NCBI RefSeq assembly: GCF_001701025.1
Contig: NZ_CP016793.1
Span: 1,364,001 to 1,428,000, forward strand
Origin: Lentzea guizhouensis
GTDB taxonomy: Bacteria > Actinomycetota > Actinomycetes > Mycobacteriales > Pseudonocardiaceae
Length of the DNA: 64,000 nt
Direction: 5' to 3'
Part shown: in pieces, positions 53,961 to 64,000 of the stretch
Position numbering within the stretch: position 1 is the first letter of the stretch
Layout: each line of letters starts with the position of its first letter
The notes under the pieces: generated by a model
The model's input: only the letters and a program-made list of their open reading frames with translations
The model's database searches: none
Told to the model about the DNA's origin: nothing
Translations under genes and position numbers: made by a program

Positions 53961-55799
53961 GTGGTAACGAACAATCCGGAGCCCGGAGCCCGGAGCCCGG
54001 AGCCCGGAGCCCGGAGCCCGGAGCCCGGAGCCCGGAGCCCGGAGCCCGGAGCCCGGAGCCCGGAGCCCGGAGCCCGGAGCCCGGAGCCCGGAGCCCGGAG
54101 CCCGGAGCCCGGAGCCCGGAGCCCGGAGCCCGGAGCCCGGAGCCCGGAGCCCGGAGCCCGGAGCCCGGAACCCGGAACCCGGAACCCGGAACCCGGAACC
54201 CGGAACCCGGAACCCGGAACCCGGAACCAGTGGGACACCGTCCAACCGCTCCGTTGCGTCCTGGTCGTGGTGCGGTCGCCCGCAGCGTTGGATCGACTCG
54301 AGGACGTCGTCCCTCTGCTGCTGGATGATCGGCGTCTTGAGGTGTGGTTCGCCGTGGATCCAGGTTCTCGCTTCTCGGGTCGGTTGAGGGAGCGGCTCTG
54401 CGCCGCGGGCGCGCTCCTGTTGTCCTGGGAGAAAGTGGACCAATACGAGTTCGATCTGGTGGTCGCTGCCAGCGAGAACAGCGACCTTGCACGGCTGCAC
54501 GGTCCAATCGTGCTCCTTCCGCACGGCGCCGGTTATCACCGCCGATCGCCGGGGAACCCGAAGTGGCCGTCAGGTCTGAGCGCGACGGCGTTGATCAGGA
54601 ACGGCCGCGTCGTTCCCCGCACGATCGTCGTGGCCAGCGACGACCAACTAGAGGTGATGCGCTCGGTAGACCCGCGCCTGCTCCCCCGTGCACTGGTTGC
54701 CGGAGACCCCTGCCTCGACCGCCTGCGGATGTCCCTGCCACACCGGGAGCTCCACCGGCACGCCTTCCGCGCTGACAGCCGTCGCCTCATCCTGATCTGC
54801 TCGACGTGGGGCCCGTTCTCCCTCTACGGGCACCGCCCCGAACTGGCCGAACAACTCGTCACCTGTCTACCCGCCGACGAGTACCGAGTGGTCCTCACAC
54901 TCCACCCCAACGTCTGGGAACGGCACGGCCGGTTCCAGATCAACGCGTGGCTGCGGCGTGCAGTGGCCGCAGGCCTCATCGTGATCCCCGCTGCCGGGGA
55001 CTGGCGTCCCGCCGTGCTCGCGGCCGATCTCGTCGTGTCCGACCACGGATCCCTGACGTTCTACTCCGCGGCCATCGGATTGCCGACCCTCGTCGCCACC
55101 GACGGTGGCAAGGAGGTGATGCCCGGATCCCCCATGGCCGATCTGCTCGCCCGTCTACCCCGCCTGACGAACAACCACCGGCAGGAAGTCGCCAACGCTC
55201 CCCTCCCCAACCTCGACACTGCAGTTCGAACTCCCACCAAGAATGTCCTCTCCGCGCACCTCTACACGCTGCTCAACCTGCCCGGCCTCCAGCACACGCC
55301 CGCCCCTGCAGCGGTGCCGGCACCGGACATCGAAGTGCCGTCGCCCCTGCACTTCCAGGTTAAGTTGATCTCCGTCAGGCAGCAGCAGCACGGCAGCGCC
55401 GAGGTGACGCTCGAACGCACAACCGCCAGCTGGCAGTGCGGCCGCTCGTTCCTGACGGCATCCGAAGACTGCACCGACCTCACCGTGCTCGAACGCGCCG
55501 GAGCGATCTACACCGACCGCCGCTTCCCCACCCCGACCGCAGCGAGCGACCACGCAAGAAGACTCCTCAGGACCTACCCAGGCGCACGGATCGCCATCGT
55601 CGCCCTCGACGAGGACCACGTAGCCTTCGCCGTCAAGGAGAACATCCACAGCGCACGAACCACGGTCCCCGTCTCCGCAACAGCCGCCGCAGTGCACTGG
55701 TGGTCGACCGTTCCCTTGGCAGAACGCCCAACCAGGATCCAGCTGCACGCCGGCGCGCTCGCCGGGACGGTCGTGATCGAGTCACCCAGCGAAGCATGA
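53961..55799 (+). CDS. GT-B-like (CDP-glycerol transferase/epimerase-like) protein with heptanucleotide-repeat N-terminus
   Basis: 612 residues as annotated from GTG 53961. The first ~90 are pure repeat (PEPGARS units, then PEPGTRN), encoded by 7-bp repeats. The rest is a two-Rossmann GT-B-like protein: VLLPHGAGYHRRSPGNP, TIVVASDDQLEVMRSV, VAGDPCLDRLRMSL, LILICSTWGPFSLYG, VVLTLHPNVWERHGRFQI, and AADLVVSDHGSLTFYSAAIG, which recall CDP-glycerol glycerophosphotransferases. A ~150-residue C-terminal domain (QVKLISVRQQQHGSAEVTLE) is unknown. The true start could be a GTG after the repeat. A paralogue is at 62472. Confidence 0.75.
   Translation: MVTNNPEPGARSPEPGARSPEPGARSPEPGARSPEPGARSPEPGARSPEPGARSPEPGARSPEPGARSPEPGTRNPEPGTRNPEPGTRNQWDTVQPLRCVLVVVRSPAALDRLEDVVPLLLDDRRLEVWFAVDPGSRFSGRLRERLCAAGALLLSWEKVDQYEFDLVVAASENSDLARLHGPIVLLPHGAGYHRRSPGNPKWPSGLSATALIRNGRVVPRTIVVASDDQLEVMRSVDPRLLPRALVAGDPCLDRLRMSLPHRELHRHAFRADSRRLILICSTWGPFSLYGHRPELAEQLVTCLPADEYRVVLTLHPNVWERHGRFQINAWLRRAVAAGLIVIPAAGDWRPAVLAADLVVSDHGSLTFYSAAIGLPTLVATDGGKEVMPGSPMADLLARLPRLTNNHRQEVANAPLPNLDTAVRTPTKNVLSAHLYTLLNLPGLQHTPAPAAVPAPDIEVPSPLHFQVKLISVRQQQHGSAEVTLERTTASWQCGRSFLTASEDCTDLTVLERAGAIYTDRRFPTPTAASDHARRLLRTYPGARIAIVALDEDHVAFAVKENIHSARTTVPVSATAAAVHWWSTVPLAERPTRIQLHAGALAGTVVIESPSEA
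53978..54228 (+). repeat. Heptanucleotide tandem repeat, 27 GGAGCCC plus 8 GGAACCC
   Basis: GGAGCCC repeats without error 27 times from 53978 to 54166, followed by eight GGAACCC copies to 54222 and a partial GGAACC. Because 7 is not a multiple of 3, adding or losing one unit changes the frame of everything downstream, while the repeat itself is open in all frames. Confidence 0.98.
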
Positions 55800-56774
55800 C
55801 CACAGCACGGCTTGCGCGCGACCTTCCTCTTTCCCAGATGAGCGACATCTCCTGGGCCACGACGTGCAGACCAGGGGCCAAACTGGCTTGAGTGAAGGCT
55901 GTTGGAGACGGTTGACCGCCGAATCGGCAGCGCGTGCGACGGGGTGAGCGACCGTCGAAGTGCACGACTGACCGTGCGGCGCGGTGCGGAGCGCGTCCGC
56001 ACCGCGCCCCGCACCGCGCGACCAGACCGACACGGCCGCGCGATCGGCTCCCGACCGTGTCAAACCCGGTCCGGCCCCGACTGCCCTACTGGCAACCAGC
56101 CATGCCGGTCATGCCATGGCCCCTTCTGCACACTGCGCTGACAAACTAGACCGAACAGTCGTGGCGGTACACCGCCGTTGCGGTGATGCCAATCGAACCC
56201 AGGACGGTTGAAGCGAGTACCCGCTGGAGGACCGCATGGCCCGGCTCGCCCTACGGCCCTACCTGCATTCGGTCAGGTACCCCAAGGCCGGCTCGCCAGG
56301 TCCAGCCCGGCGAGCAGATCGGTGATCCAGGCGCGGGTACGTATCTGCAAGTTCGGTGACACCCCGGCGATGCGTGATCAGCGCCGCAGTGATCCCCTGC
56401 CGTGGTGCTGCCACGGTGCTCCCTACCGTGGCAGCACCACGGCCGGGAGTCAAAGACGAGGCGATCGGCCAGCCTTTGCGCACGTCGAAGGCGCTGTACT
56501 TCACCTTCGACGCACGAGCGGTGCTACGCCCGCCTGCGTATGCTCCACCGGCGGTGGCGCGACATGGACGGCGGAACCGTCGACGCCATCCCGGTCACCG
56601 CGGCTGCCACCGCGGGCCAGCCGACACCTGGCACCAGCGGCCAAGGACCGACTCGGTCACTGCGAGCAACACGTTGACCACCCCGGACGACAGCAGCGCG
56701 AGCAGGGACAACGTCAGCACCACCTGCCTGTCCATGCTCGTCAGGCCTCGTTTCGCAATGACGGTTCCTCATCT
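55800..56774. other. Gene-poor stretch
   Basis: About 975 bases between the GT-B-like gene and istB. It contains the perfect hairpin at 56401-56441 and, on the minus strand around 56270-56350, TRAWITDLLAGLDLASRP, a scrap without start or end. No intact gene seen. Confidence 0.45.
56401..56441. repeat. Perfect 17-bp inverted repeat, 7-base loop
   Basis: CGTGGTGCTGCCACGGT (56401-56417) and its exact reverse complement (56425-56441) around GCTCCCT. No T-run. Could be a terminator, a transposon end remnant or a protein site. Confidence 0.85.
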
Positions 56775-57575
56775 TCAATCGTTGGTCTTCATGGCTGGTG
56801 GGACTCGGCCGAGGTCGCGGTCTTTGAGGCGGTAGCTGTCTCCCTTCATCGAGATGACCTCGGCGTGGTGGACGAGGCGGTCGATCATGGCGGCGGCCAC
56901 GACGTCGTCGCCGAAGACTTCGCCCCAGCGGCCGAACGGCTTGTTGCTGGTGACGATCAGCGAGGCCCGCTCATAGCGGGACGACACGAGCTGGAAGAAC
57001 AGGTTCGCGGCCTCGGCCTCGAACGGGATATAGCCGACCTCGTCGACGATGATCAGCGGAATCCGGCCCAGCTTGACGAGTTCCTGCTGCAGCCGACCGG
57101 CTTGATGGGCCTCGGCGAGGCGGGCGACCCACTCGGCGGCGGTGGCGAACGCGACCCGGTGCCCGGCCTGGCAGGCCCGGATCCCGAGCCCGATCGACAG
57201 GTGCGTCTTGCCGGTGCCGGGCGGGCCGAGGAACACCACATTCTCTTTGCCCGCAATGAAATCCAGCGTGCCGAGGTGCGTGATGGCGTCACGCTTGAGC
57301 GAACGTTGGTGGTCGAAGTCGAACTCCTCCAACGATTTGCGCGACGGGAACCGAGCGCCGCGGATGCGGCCCTCGCCGCCGTGGGACTCGCGGGCGGCGA
57401 CCTCGCGCTGCAGACAGGCCGCCAAGAACTCCTCATGCGTCCAGGACTCCGCGCGGGCCCGTTCGGCCAGCCGCTCGACCGCGCCGGCCAGCGACGGCGC
57501 TTTGAGTGCTCGTGTCAGGTAGGCGATCTCGCTGGAAACGTTGCGGCCCTTGATGTTCGTGGTCTTGGCGGCCAT
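56775..57575 (-). CDS. istB: IS21 transposition helper ATPase IstB
   Basis: 266 residues. AAA+ ATPase: Walker A FLGPPGTGKTHLSIGLGIRA, Walker B LIIVDEVGYIPFEAEAANLF, sensor region LIVTSNKPFGRWGEVFGDDV, and a final AAAMIDRLVHHAEVISMKGD typical of IstB. N-terminal helical domain with WTHEEFLAACLQREVAARES. It binds target DNA and stimulates the IstA transposase. Intact in sequence. Confidence 0.95.
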   Translation of the reverse strand: MAAKTTNIKGRNVSSEIAYLTRALKAPSLAGAVERLAERARAESWTHEEFLAACLQREVAARESHGGEGRIRGARFPSRKSLEEFDFDHQRSLKRDAITHLGTLDFIAGKENVVFLGPPGTGKTHLSIGLGIRACQAGHRVAFATAAEWVARLAEAHQAGRLQQELVKLGRIPLIIVDEVGYIPFEAEAANLFFQLVSSRYERASLIVTSNKPFGRWGEVFGDDVVAAAMIDRLVHHAEVISMKGDSYRLKDRDLGRVPPAMKTND

Positions 57576-58823
57576 CAGGCGATCTCCTCGCTGCCGGGCA
57601 GGGCCTCGTGGTCGAGGTCGAACATGCGGTCGTAGTCGGTCAGGCTGCGGTGCTCGACATCGGTGTCGACGGCCGGGACCGCGACCAGCCGGCGTGCCTG
57701 CCGCAGCTCACTGGCCGCGGCCGCATGCAGCGGGTCGGTGATGCTCTGGTGATCGGCCCAGCAGCGTTCGTGCCGAGCCACCTCGTTGCCCTGCAAGGTC
57801 ACGACGACCTGCTCGAGATCAGCGACGATCTCGACCCGGCGGCCGACCGCGGACGGATGCGCCGAGTAGTCGTTGGAATCGACCCGCACGTAGTGATCGC
57901 GCGGCAGCCGGGTCGTCAACCGCCACCCAGTCACCGGAGCGACCGGCGGCAGCTCGAGCATCGAGGCCTTGTCCGCCTCCCACCGCTCGATCGGACGGCA
58001 GCCGAGTCGTCGGTGCTGGCGCTGGTTGGCGCGCACCAGCCACTCGGCGAGCTGGGCGTTGAAGTCGGCCGGGCCGGTGAAGCCGCGGCCGGGCAGGAAC
58101 GAGGTCTCCAGATAGCCGTTGGCCCGCTCGACCAGGCCCTTGGCCTCGGGATCGGCTGGGCGGCATTGGATGACTTTGATGCCGAGCGTGCCGCGGAAGG
58201 CGTTCATCGCCTCGGTCAGCTGCGGCCGACCGGCCCGCCACTGCCCGACTGCGGACTCGTTGTCCCAGACCAGAGCCTTAGGCACCCGCCCCCAGCCGTT
58301 GATCAGCGCCCAATGTCCGGCCAGCAGATCCGGGCTCTGACGTGACGGGATCATTCGCGCGGTGATCACCCGCGAGTAGCCCGACACCATGACTAGCACC
58401 GGCGGCCGCCCGGCCTGCTCGAACCCGAGCGGGACGTCGACCGGCGGGAACCACAGGTCGCACTGGGCGAGCTCGCCGAGTTGGTAGTCGGTCCGGCTGG
58501 CCGGGTCCGGTGGCGTGAACAGCGGCCCGCAGCTCCCGTACCCGGTCCTTGAGCACGGTCATCGACCTGCTCCAGCCGATCCGTTCCGCGATCACCGTCG
58601 TCGGCATGGTCGGCCACTGCGCCAACAACGCCCGGATCTGCGGCTCGGCAGCGTCCACGATCGAGCCCTTGGCCGGCCGCTGATACTGCGGCGGTGCGTC
58701 GGCGGCCAGCGCCCGTCGCACGGTGTTCCTGCTGATACCGAGCTGACGGACGATCGCCTTGATCGGCATCCCCTCAGCTCGGTGAAGACGGCGGATCTCC
58801 GCCCAGTCCTCCACGTTGAGCAC
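57575..58823 (-). pseudogene. istA: IS21 transposase IstA, frameshifted
   Basis: The 5' part (from ATG 58823) has the helix-turn-helix MLNVEDWAEIRRLHRAEGMP and IVRQLGISRNTVRRALAAD, then the frame is lost near 58510. The rest continues in the frame ending at 57575: AQCDLWFPPVDVPLGFEQAG with the first catalytic Asp, PKALVWDNESAVGQW with the second, and AKGLVERANGYLETSFLPGR with the Glu. A one-base shift would join them into an ordinary ~415-residue IstA. Confidence 0.88.
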
Positions 58824-58886
58824 TCCCTACTGTCGACGGGGGTCCATTTTCACCCGTCGGTATGGGGTCAGTTTTCACGCGTCGCC

Positions 58887-59399
58887 GACAACAGGAGGAG
58901 GTCCACGCGCAACTGCCGCAATGCCTCACAGCCGCCTGTCCGACGAGGCTCCGACCCGTAGTCAGCCCGCACCCCGAATCGGGTGATCGTTGTACTGGCG
59001 GGGTCGTGTGACAAGGGTTGCGCTGCACTACTCGCGCGCCAGGCGCCTGAGCGGGTATTACGCGCAGGACGAGGAGTTGGTCGCCACTGTCCGCGGCGAC
59101 GCCGTAGCTATGGGGCCAGTTGTTCGCGAAGTAACAGCAAGTCGTCCATCCCCAGTGCTTGCTCGATCTTGGGGGGGACACGCATGGGGCGTGGGACGCG
59201 ACCGCAGAGACTTTCACCATCGTGTGGTCGCAACGCCTGCACGGTGTGCGGATCCGGTGAAGTTGCGGCCGTGGTTACTGACCGCTGAATGGCGCTGCGC
59301 GACGCGGCGGAACAGCGCGAGAGTCCCGTCGACAACCTGAGGCCTTGAGACACCGCGAGGCAGACGAGCACAAAGATGGAGATCGTTGCGACGATTCCG
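58887..59399. other. Short gene-poor stretch beside the IS element
   Basis: No supported gene. It lies between the IS21 end and the truncated GAF gene; its frames look like shadows. The lost 3' part of the GAF gene may once have reached here. Confidence 0.4.
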
Positions 59400-59716
59400 C
59401 TGACAGCGCAGCGCAGCACGTCCAGCGCTGGTGTCCAGCCCTTTGCCGTCACGTGCATCCGCGATCATATCCGGCAACCGGGTCGCCAGCTGCAGCTGGA
59501 ACCGCTCCAGCAGCCGGGCCTGCTCGGTGGACGCGGCCACCAGGCTCAGCGCGCCCCCGCTGGTCGGCCAGCAGGATTCCAACCGCGTCGACCTCCAGCA
59601 GCTCGACAGCGTTCAATCAGAGTGTGCAGGAAGTCGATGGCGTCGAACCCCAGCACGAGCGTGTCCGCCAGCTCGACCAAGGTCTGAGCGATCCGCCGGT
59701 CCAACACGTGACTCAC
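59400..59716 (-). pseudogene. GAF(-ANTAR)-type regulator, truncated and frameshifted
   Basis: Starts at GTG 59716, overlapping the upstream gene's stop by 4 bp. VSHVLDRRIAQTLVELADTL and GFDAIDFLHTLIERC are followed, in other frames, by VELLEVDAVGILLADQ and ALSLVAASTEQARLLERFQL-QL, the standard start of actinobacterial GAF-ANTAR proteins. At least one frameshift; the similarity then ends, and the ANTAR domain is missing. Confidence 0.7.
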
Positions 59717-60422
59717 CTCTGTTTCTCATGGTCGGCGTCCGGGGTGAATCTCACTTTGCGCGTGACGACGTCGGCCGACACCTCCGACAGACGGCGGCCG
59801 GCGAGGTACGCATGGGCCCGCAACCGAAGGAACGCCCCACCGAGATCGGTATCCATTTGCACCGACACCATTCCGGTGGCCTGGTGAACCACACCCCACC
59901 GGCGCAGAGTCGCCGGAGTCGTGGGCCGCCCGCGCAGCAACGTTGTCGCGGTGTCCGCGAACAGCAACGCGTCTGCGAGCTCTTCCGGCGACAGCGGGCC
60001 GTCGACATACCAGCAGATCTCCAGCACTCCCAGCGCGATCGCCCCGAGAGTCAGAGGGATCACGAAGACCGCCGCCACCTCGGCCGCGACCGCGGCCGGG
60101 GCGAACACGGGCCAGCGATTCGCAACCCGTTCGCCAGATCAGGTACGAACACCGGTTGGTTCTGCCACACAGCCTCCGATATAGGCCCCTCACCCACCGT
60201 TGCCTGCAGCTCGGCCGTCTCCTCGCCGGCGATTCCGGCGACCTCGAGCGGTTGCGCGGTGCCAACCAGGTAGACCGCGACATCGGCCGCGTCCAGGCCG
60301 AACCGGCAGGCGATACAGACGTGGCGGATATCAACGGGCTCCTGGTCGGCTGTGGCGCTCTCATTGATCACCACGAGAGGGTCGAGGTGCCGATTCGTGC
60401 CGACGTCGGTCACTCCTCGCAT
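59713..60422 (-). pseudogene. GAF-ANTAR regulator with a single frameshift
   Basis: First frame (from 60422): IRHVCIACRFGLDAADVAVY, LEVAGIAGEETAELQATVGE-GPISEAVWQNQPVFVPDL, a GAF domain. After about 60110 the protein continues in another frame: FVIPLTLGAIALGVLEICWY, then the ANTAR helix VVHQATGMVSVQMDTDLGGA and FLRLRAHAYLAGRRLSEVSA. A one-base correction gives a whole ~235-residue GAF-ANTAR antiterminator-type protein. Recent decay or a sequencing error. Confidence 0.75.
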
Positions 60423-60559
60423 TGGTATCTCGTGTGAACGAACCTAGTCCTTCACTCACCTTCCGCCATCACCCGGCCGACGGGCTCGCATACCAACTCA
60501 AGGTGATGCCGGTCGAGCGAAGGCTGCTTCGACGAGGACCGTGTCGGCGTTGCCGCAAT

Positions 60560-61512
60560 GGTGTGCTGGCATGCGCGCGGGAAAAGCTCGTGCCCGCCGA
60601 CGTGGGATTGGTACTGCTGCGGACGCTTGCCGAGTGGGCGGATGCGGTCACGAACGCGCGCCGAGGTAAAGGGCTCGGCGGCTTCCAGTGCACGGAATCC
60701 GACGGCGACACCACGGTCGGCGTCCCCGTCGAGCAGGTGGTTGATCGACAGCCGGATGAGGCTGAACGCGCGACTGCGGGTCATGTCGTCGCCGTAGTCG
60801 TCGACCGCTTCGGCGAGCAGCGGAATCGCAGTGCGGGTGTGGCGGGGATGCACGGTCAGGGCCAGATCGGTGTGAACGGCGCCGACCACCGCCGACAGGT
60901 CGGTATCGGTGAAGAACCTGGCCCAGGCAGGCACCTCGGTGTGGTCGGCGGCCACGAAGTGGGCCCGGCCGCGATCGAGCTCGACGAGTGCCTAATCGAC
61001 GTCGCCCTTCCTCGCGTGGGTCCACGCCGAGTTCATCTACAGGATGCTGGCCGCGATCTCGTCGCCCTGCCCGGCAGCAGAGAACAGCCCCAACTCGAAG
61101 TAACCCAAAGCCTCGTCGAGACTCTCCTAGTGCAAGCACGCGTCCGAGCCGACTAGCACACGTTGGCGACCAGACTGTTGTTTCGGCTCCATCCCGCAAA
61201 CACCAGCGCTTGGGCGAGGTGCACGCGGGCGCTGCCGACCAGTCCGACGTCGAAGCACATCCAGCCAGGGAGGTTGTACAGATCACCCAGCGCCACATGC
61301 AACCGCCGTTGCACGTACTCGGCGGCTGACGCGTCGAGCATCAGTCGTCCTTTCGCTATCCGGGCGCGGACCGCGCCGAGACAAGCATCGCCGCCTTGGC
61401 GGTGATCCACCAGGCGCAAGGCATCCGTGTCCTCCTCCAACCGCTCCACGTCAGGCAAACCGATCATGCGCGGTGCGCGATCCGCGCCGGGAACGAAATC
61501 CGGGGTGCCCAT
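60560..61512 (-). pseudogene. XRE-TPR type regulator, decayed
   Basis: Middle and C-terminal parts of the large actinobacterial XRE/TPR regulator family lie in several frames. From 61512: DTDALRLVDHRQGGDACLGA, VQRRLHVALGDLYNLPGWMC and FDVGLVGSARVHLAQALVFA. From about 60955: EVPAWARFFTDTDLSAVVGA, RTAIPLLAEAVDDYGDDMTR and INHLLDGDADRGVAVGFRAL. The N-terminal helix-turn-helix is missing and at least two frameshifts separate the pieces. Confidence 0.75.
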
Positions 61513-62471
61513 GGCGGCACTCCTGACAGCCGGGACTGAGGAAGTAGTTACCGCCGGGGTCCAGGGCGGTCACACGCCTCCCAGCCGCATACCTGGTCGG
61601 CCACCAAACCGGAAGTGGACTGCACGTTCGTCGATATCGCTCGACTACTGCCGAAGACAGCCCAGCCTATCCACGCACGCTACCACCGAACGGGGCGGCA
61701 GCAAACGAGTGATGGACGCGGGAGCAGCGGCTCGGAGTCAGCCGCCGTTGCGACTGAGCGGCTGGAGCGCCGCGGATGCGGCCGGGTCGAGATCTGCCAC
61801 GCGGAAGCGGGAGCGTCTTCGGGCGAGACCGAAGGACTTCATGGTTCCGACCACACAAGACACTCCGTTGTTCCAGACGGTGACCGCGGGACGGTGTTGC
61901 CAGGCTCGCCGACGACGGCCAGGCGCCCGACAGTGCCCAGTAGCGCCGTTCCTGCTTCTGAGGCGCCGAGCAGCATCGCCGCGATCAGCACGGGAACGCC
62001 GACATCCCGGCGCCGCCCGCTCGGATCCTCTTGTCAGCCCGAGCTCGTCGTAGGTTCTTGGTTCAACTGTTGATCGATTGATGACATCTCACCAAGGGAT
62101 CGTGTTACGGGAAAAGTGCCCAGGCTCCGCGCAGCGCCAACTCGACAAACGGGAAGTCAATGGCACATCCCGCCAAGAACCCGCTGCCGAGCGCGGGCAG
62201 TGTCGGAATTGAGGCAGCGCCTGATTGCCGATAGAGCCCTGCCTCGGCGCACGGCGCCGACCTCGATGACGCGCAACGATGTGCAGCCTTCTGCTCTCAT
62301 TTAACCGTCGCACATTCCTGTAGACCGGGCCCGCTAGCCGCAGAACCTGAATGCAGAACGCAATGCGACGCAGACTGAGGCACCTGGTCGTAGTTGGGCC
62401 GAAGATCGGCTACGGTCATCAGCAGGTGCGGACGTCTTCTTGAGCCGCCTCGACAGGAGCAGGCAGGACCC
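61513..62471. other. Gene-poor stretch before the second repeat-bearing gene
   Basis: About 960 bases. No frame on either strand has recognisable protein features. The bases just before 62472 must hold the promoter of the next gene. No RNA gene or repeat noticed. Confidence 0.4.

Positions 62472-64000
<1,529 letters not shown>

Larger units (their letters stand above)
56775..58886 (-). mobile_element. IS21-family insertion sequence, degenerate
   Basis: istA then istB on the minus strand, overlapping by one base at 57575. The 5' end shows the multiple terminal repeats of the family: GGGGTCCATTTTCACCCGTC around 58834-58853 and GGGGTCAGTTTTCACGCGTC around 58865-58884. I cannot find the matching end beyond istB, so the left end is unresolved or lost. 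istA carries a frameshift. Confidence 0.8.

Noticed and set aside
53978..54228. CRISPR array
   Set aside because: Direct 7-bp units with no spacers, and no cas genes nearby; the same holds for 62844-62913.
53728..54539. Minus-strand and other-frame ORFs through the repeat (PGSGLRA-type, collagen-like)
   Set aside because: The 7-bp repeat has no stops in any frame, so open frames there carry no information.
58774..59220. Cys-rich minus-strand ORF next to the IS21 end
   Set aside because: Spans the terminal repeats of the IS element and has shadow composition.

Overview
The window is GC-rich (roughly 70%), uses GTG starts often, packs genes with 4-bp GTGA/ATGA overlaps, and carries families typical of mycelial Actinobacteria: roadblock/PATAN sets, a SARP-type regulator, GAF-ANTAR and XRE-TPR regulators, SigC-type ECF sigma factors and AfsR-like STAND ATPases. 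It most resembles a Pseudonocardiales chromosome (Lentzea/Saccharothrix-like); this is inferred from gene content only.

Layout. 1-7 kb: the 5' end of a SARP-type regulator, an orphan 312-aa protein, a roadblock/roadblock/PATAN set, a lipoprotein, and a secreted cysteine peptidase with a membrane-anchored partner. 7-11.4 kb: a cold-shock protein and a degraded stretch with an integrase relic ending at a tRNA 3'-end fragment. 11.8-17.1 kb: a cobalamin riboswitch followed by a corrinoid-uptake operon (binding protein, permease, an ATPase fused to an FhuF-like iron-sulfur domain, a conserved protein, CbiZ). 17.1-19.1 kb: small secreted and membrane genes, several broken. 19.1-32.3 kb: a potassium block with kdpFABCDE, an extra 27-aa membrane protein at the head of the operon, a KimA-like transporter, PhoU, and a second large APC transporter with a small repeat protein. 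32.4-36.1 kb: a corA pseudogene, STAS protein, superoxide dismutase and two gene fragments.

36.1-47.6 kb holds the most interesting system. Two SigC-like sigma factors flank an MFS transporter, a GH88-like protein, an acyl-CoA dehydrogenase, a type III CoA-transferase, an adenylate-forming ligase, a ZnuABC-like metal importer, two zinc-finger anti-sigma-like proteins and a CopC-like protein. Five start codons here are preceded by the same rigid element, (G/T)GGAAC-N17-CGAC-N9-start. It has the form of an ECF promoter giving leaderless mRNAs and links these genes into one candidate metal-linked SigC regulon.

48-64 kb is accessory and partly decayed. It carries a GHKL ATPase fused to a nuclease-like domain; a STAND/TPR protein with an amyloid-like N-terminal motif, divergent from a 48-aa protein; two paralogous GT-B-like proteins each containing a long heptanucleotide repeat (35 and 10 units) that could switch their reading frame; a decayed IS21-family element; and a run of broken regulators (two GAF-type, one XRE-TPR). 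The second repeat-bearing paralogue runs off the right edge.
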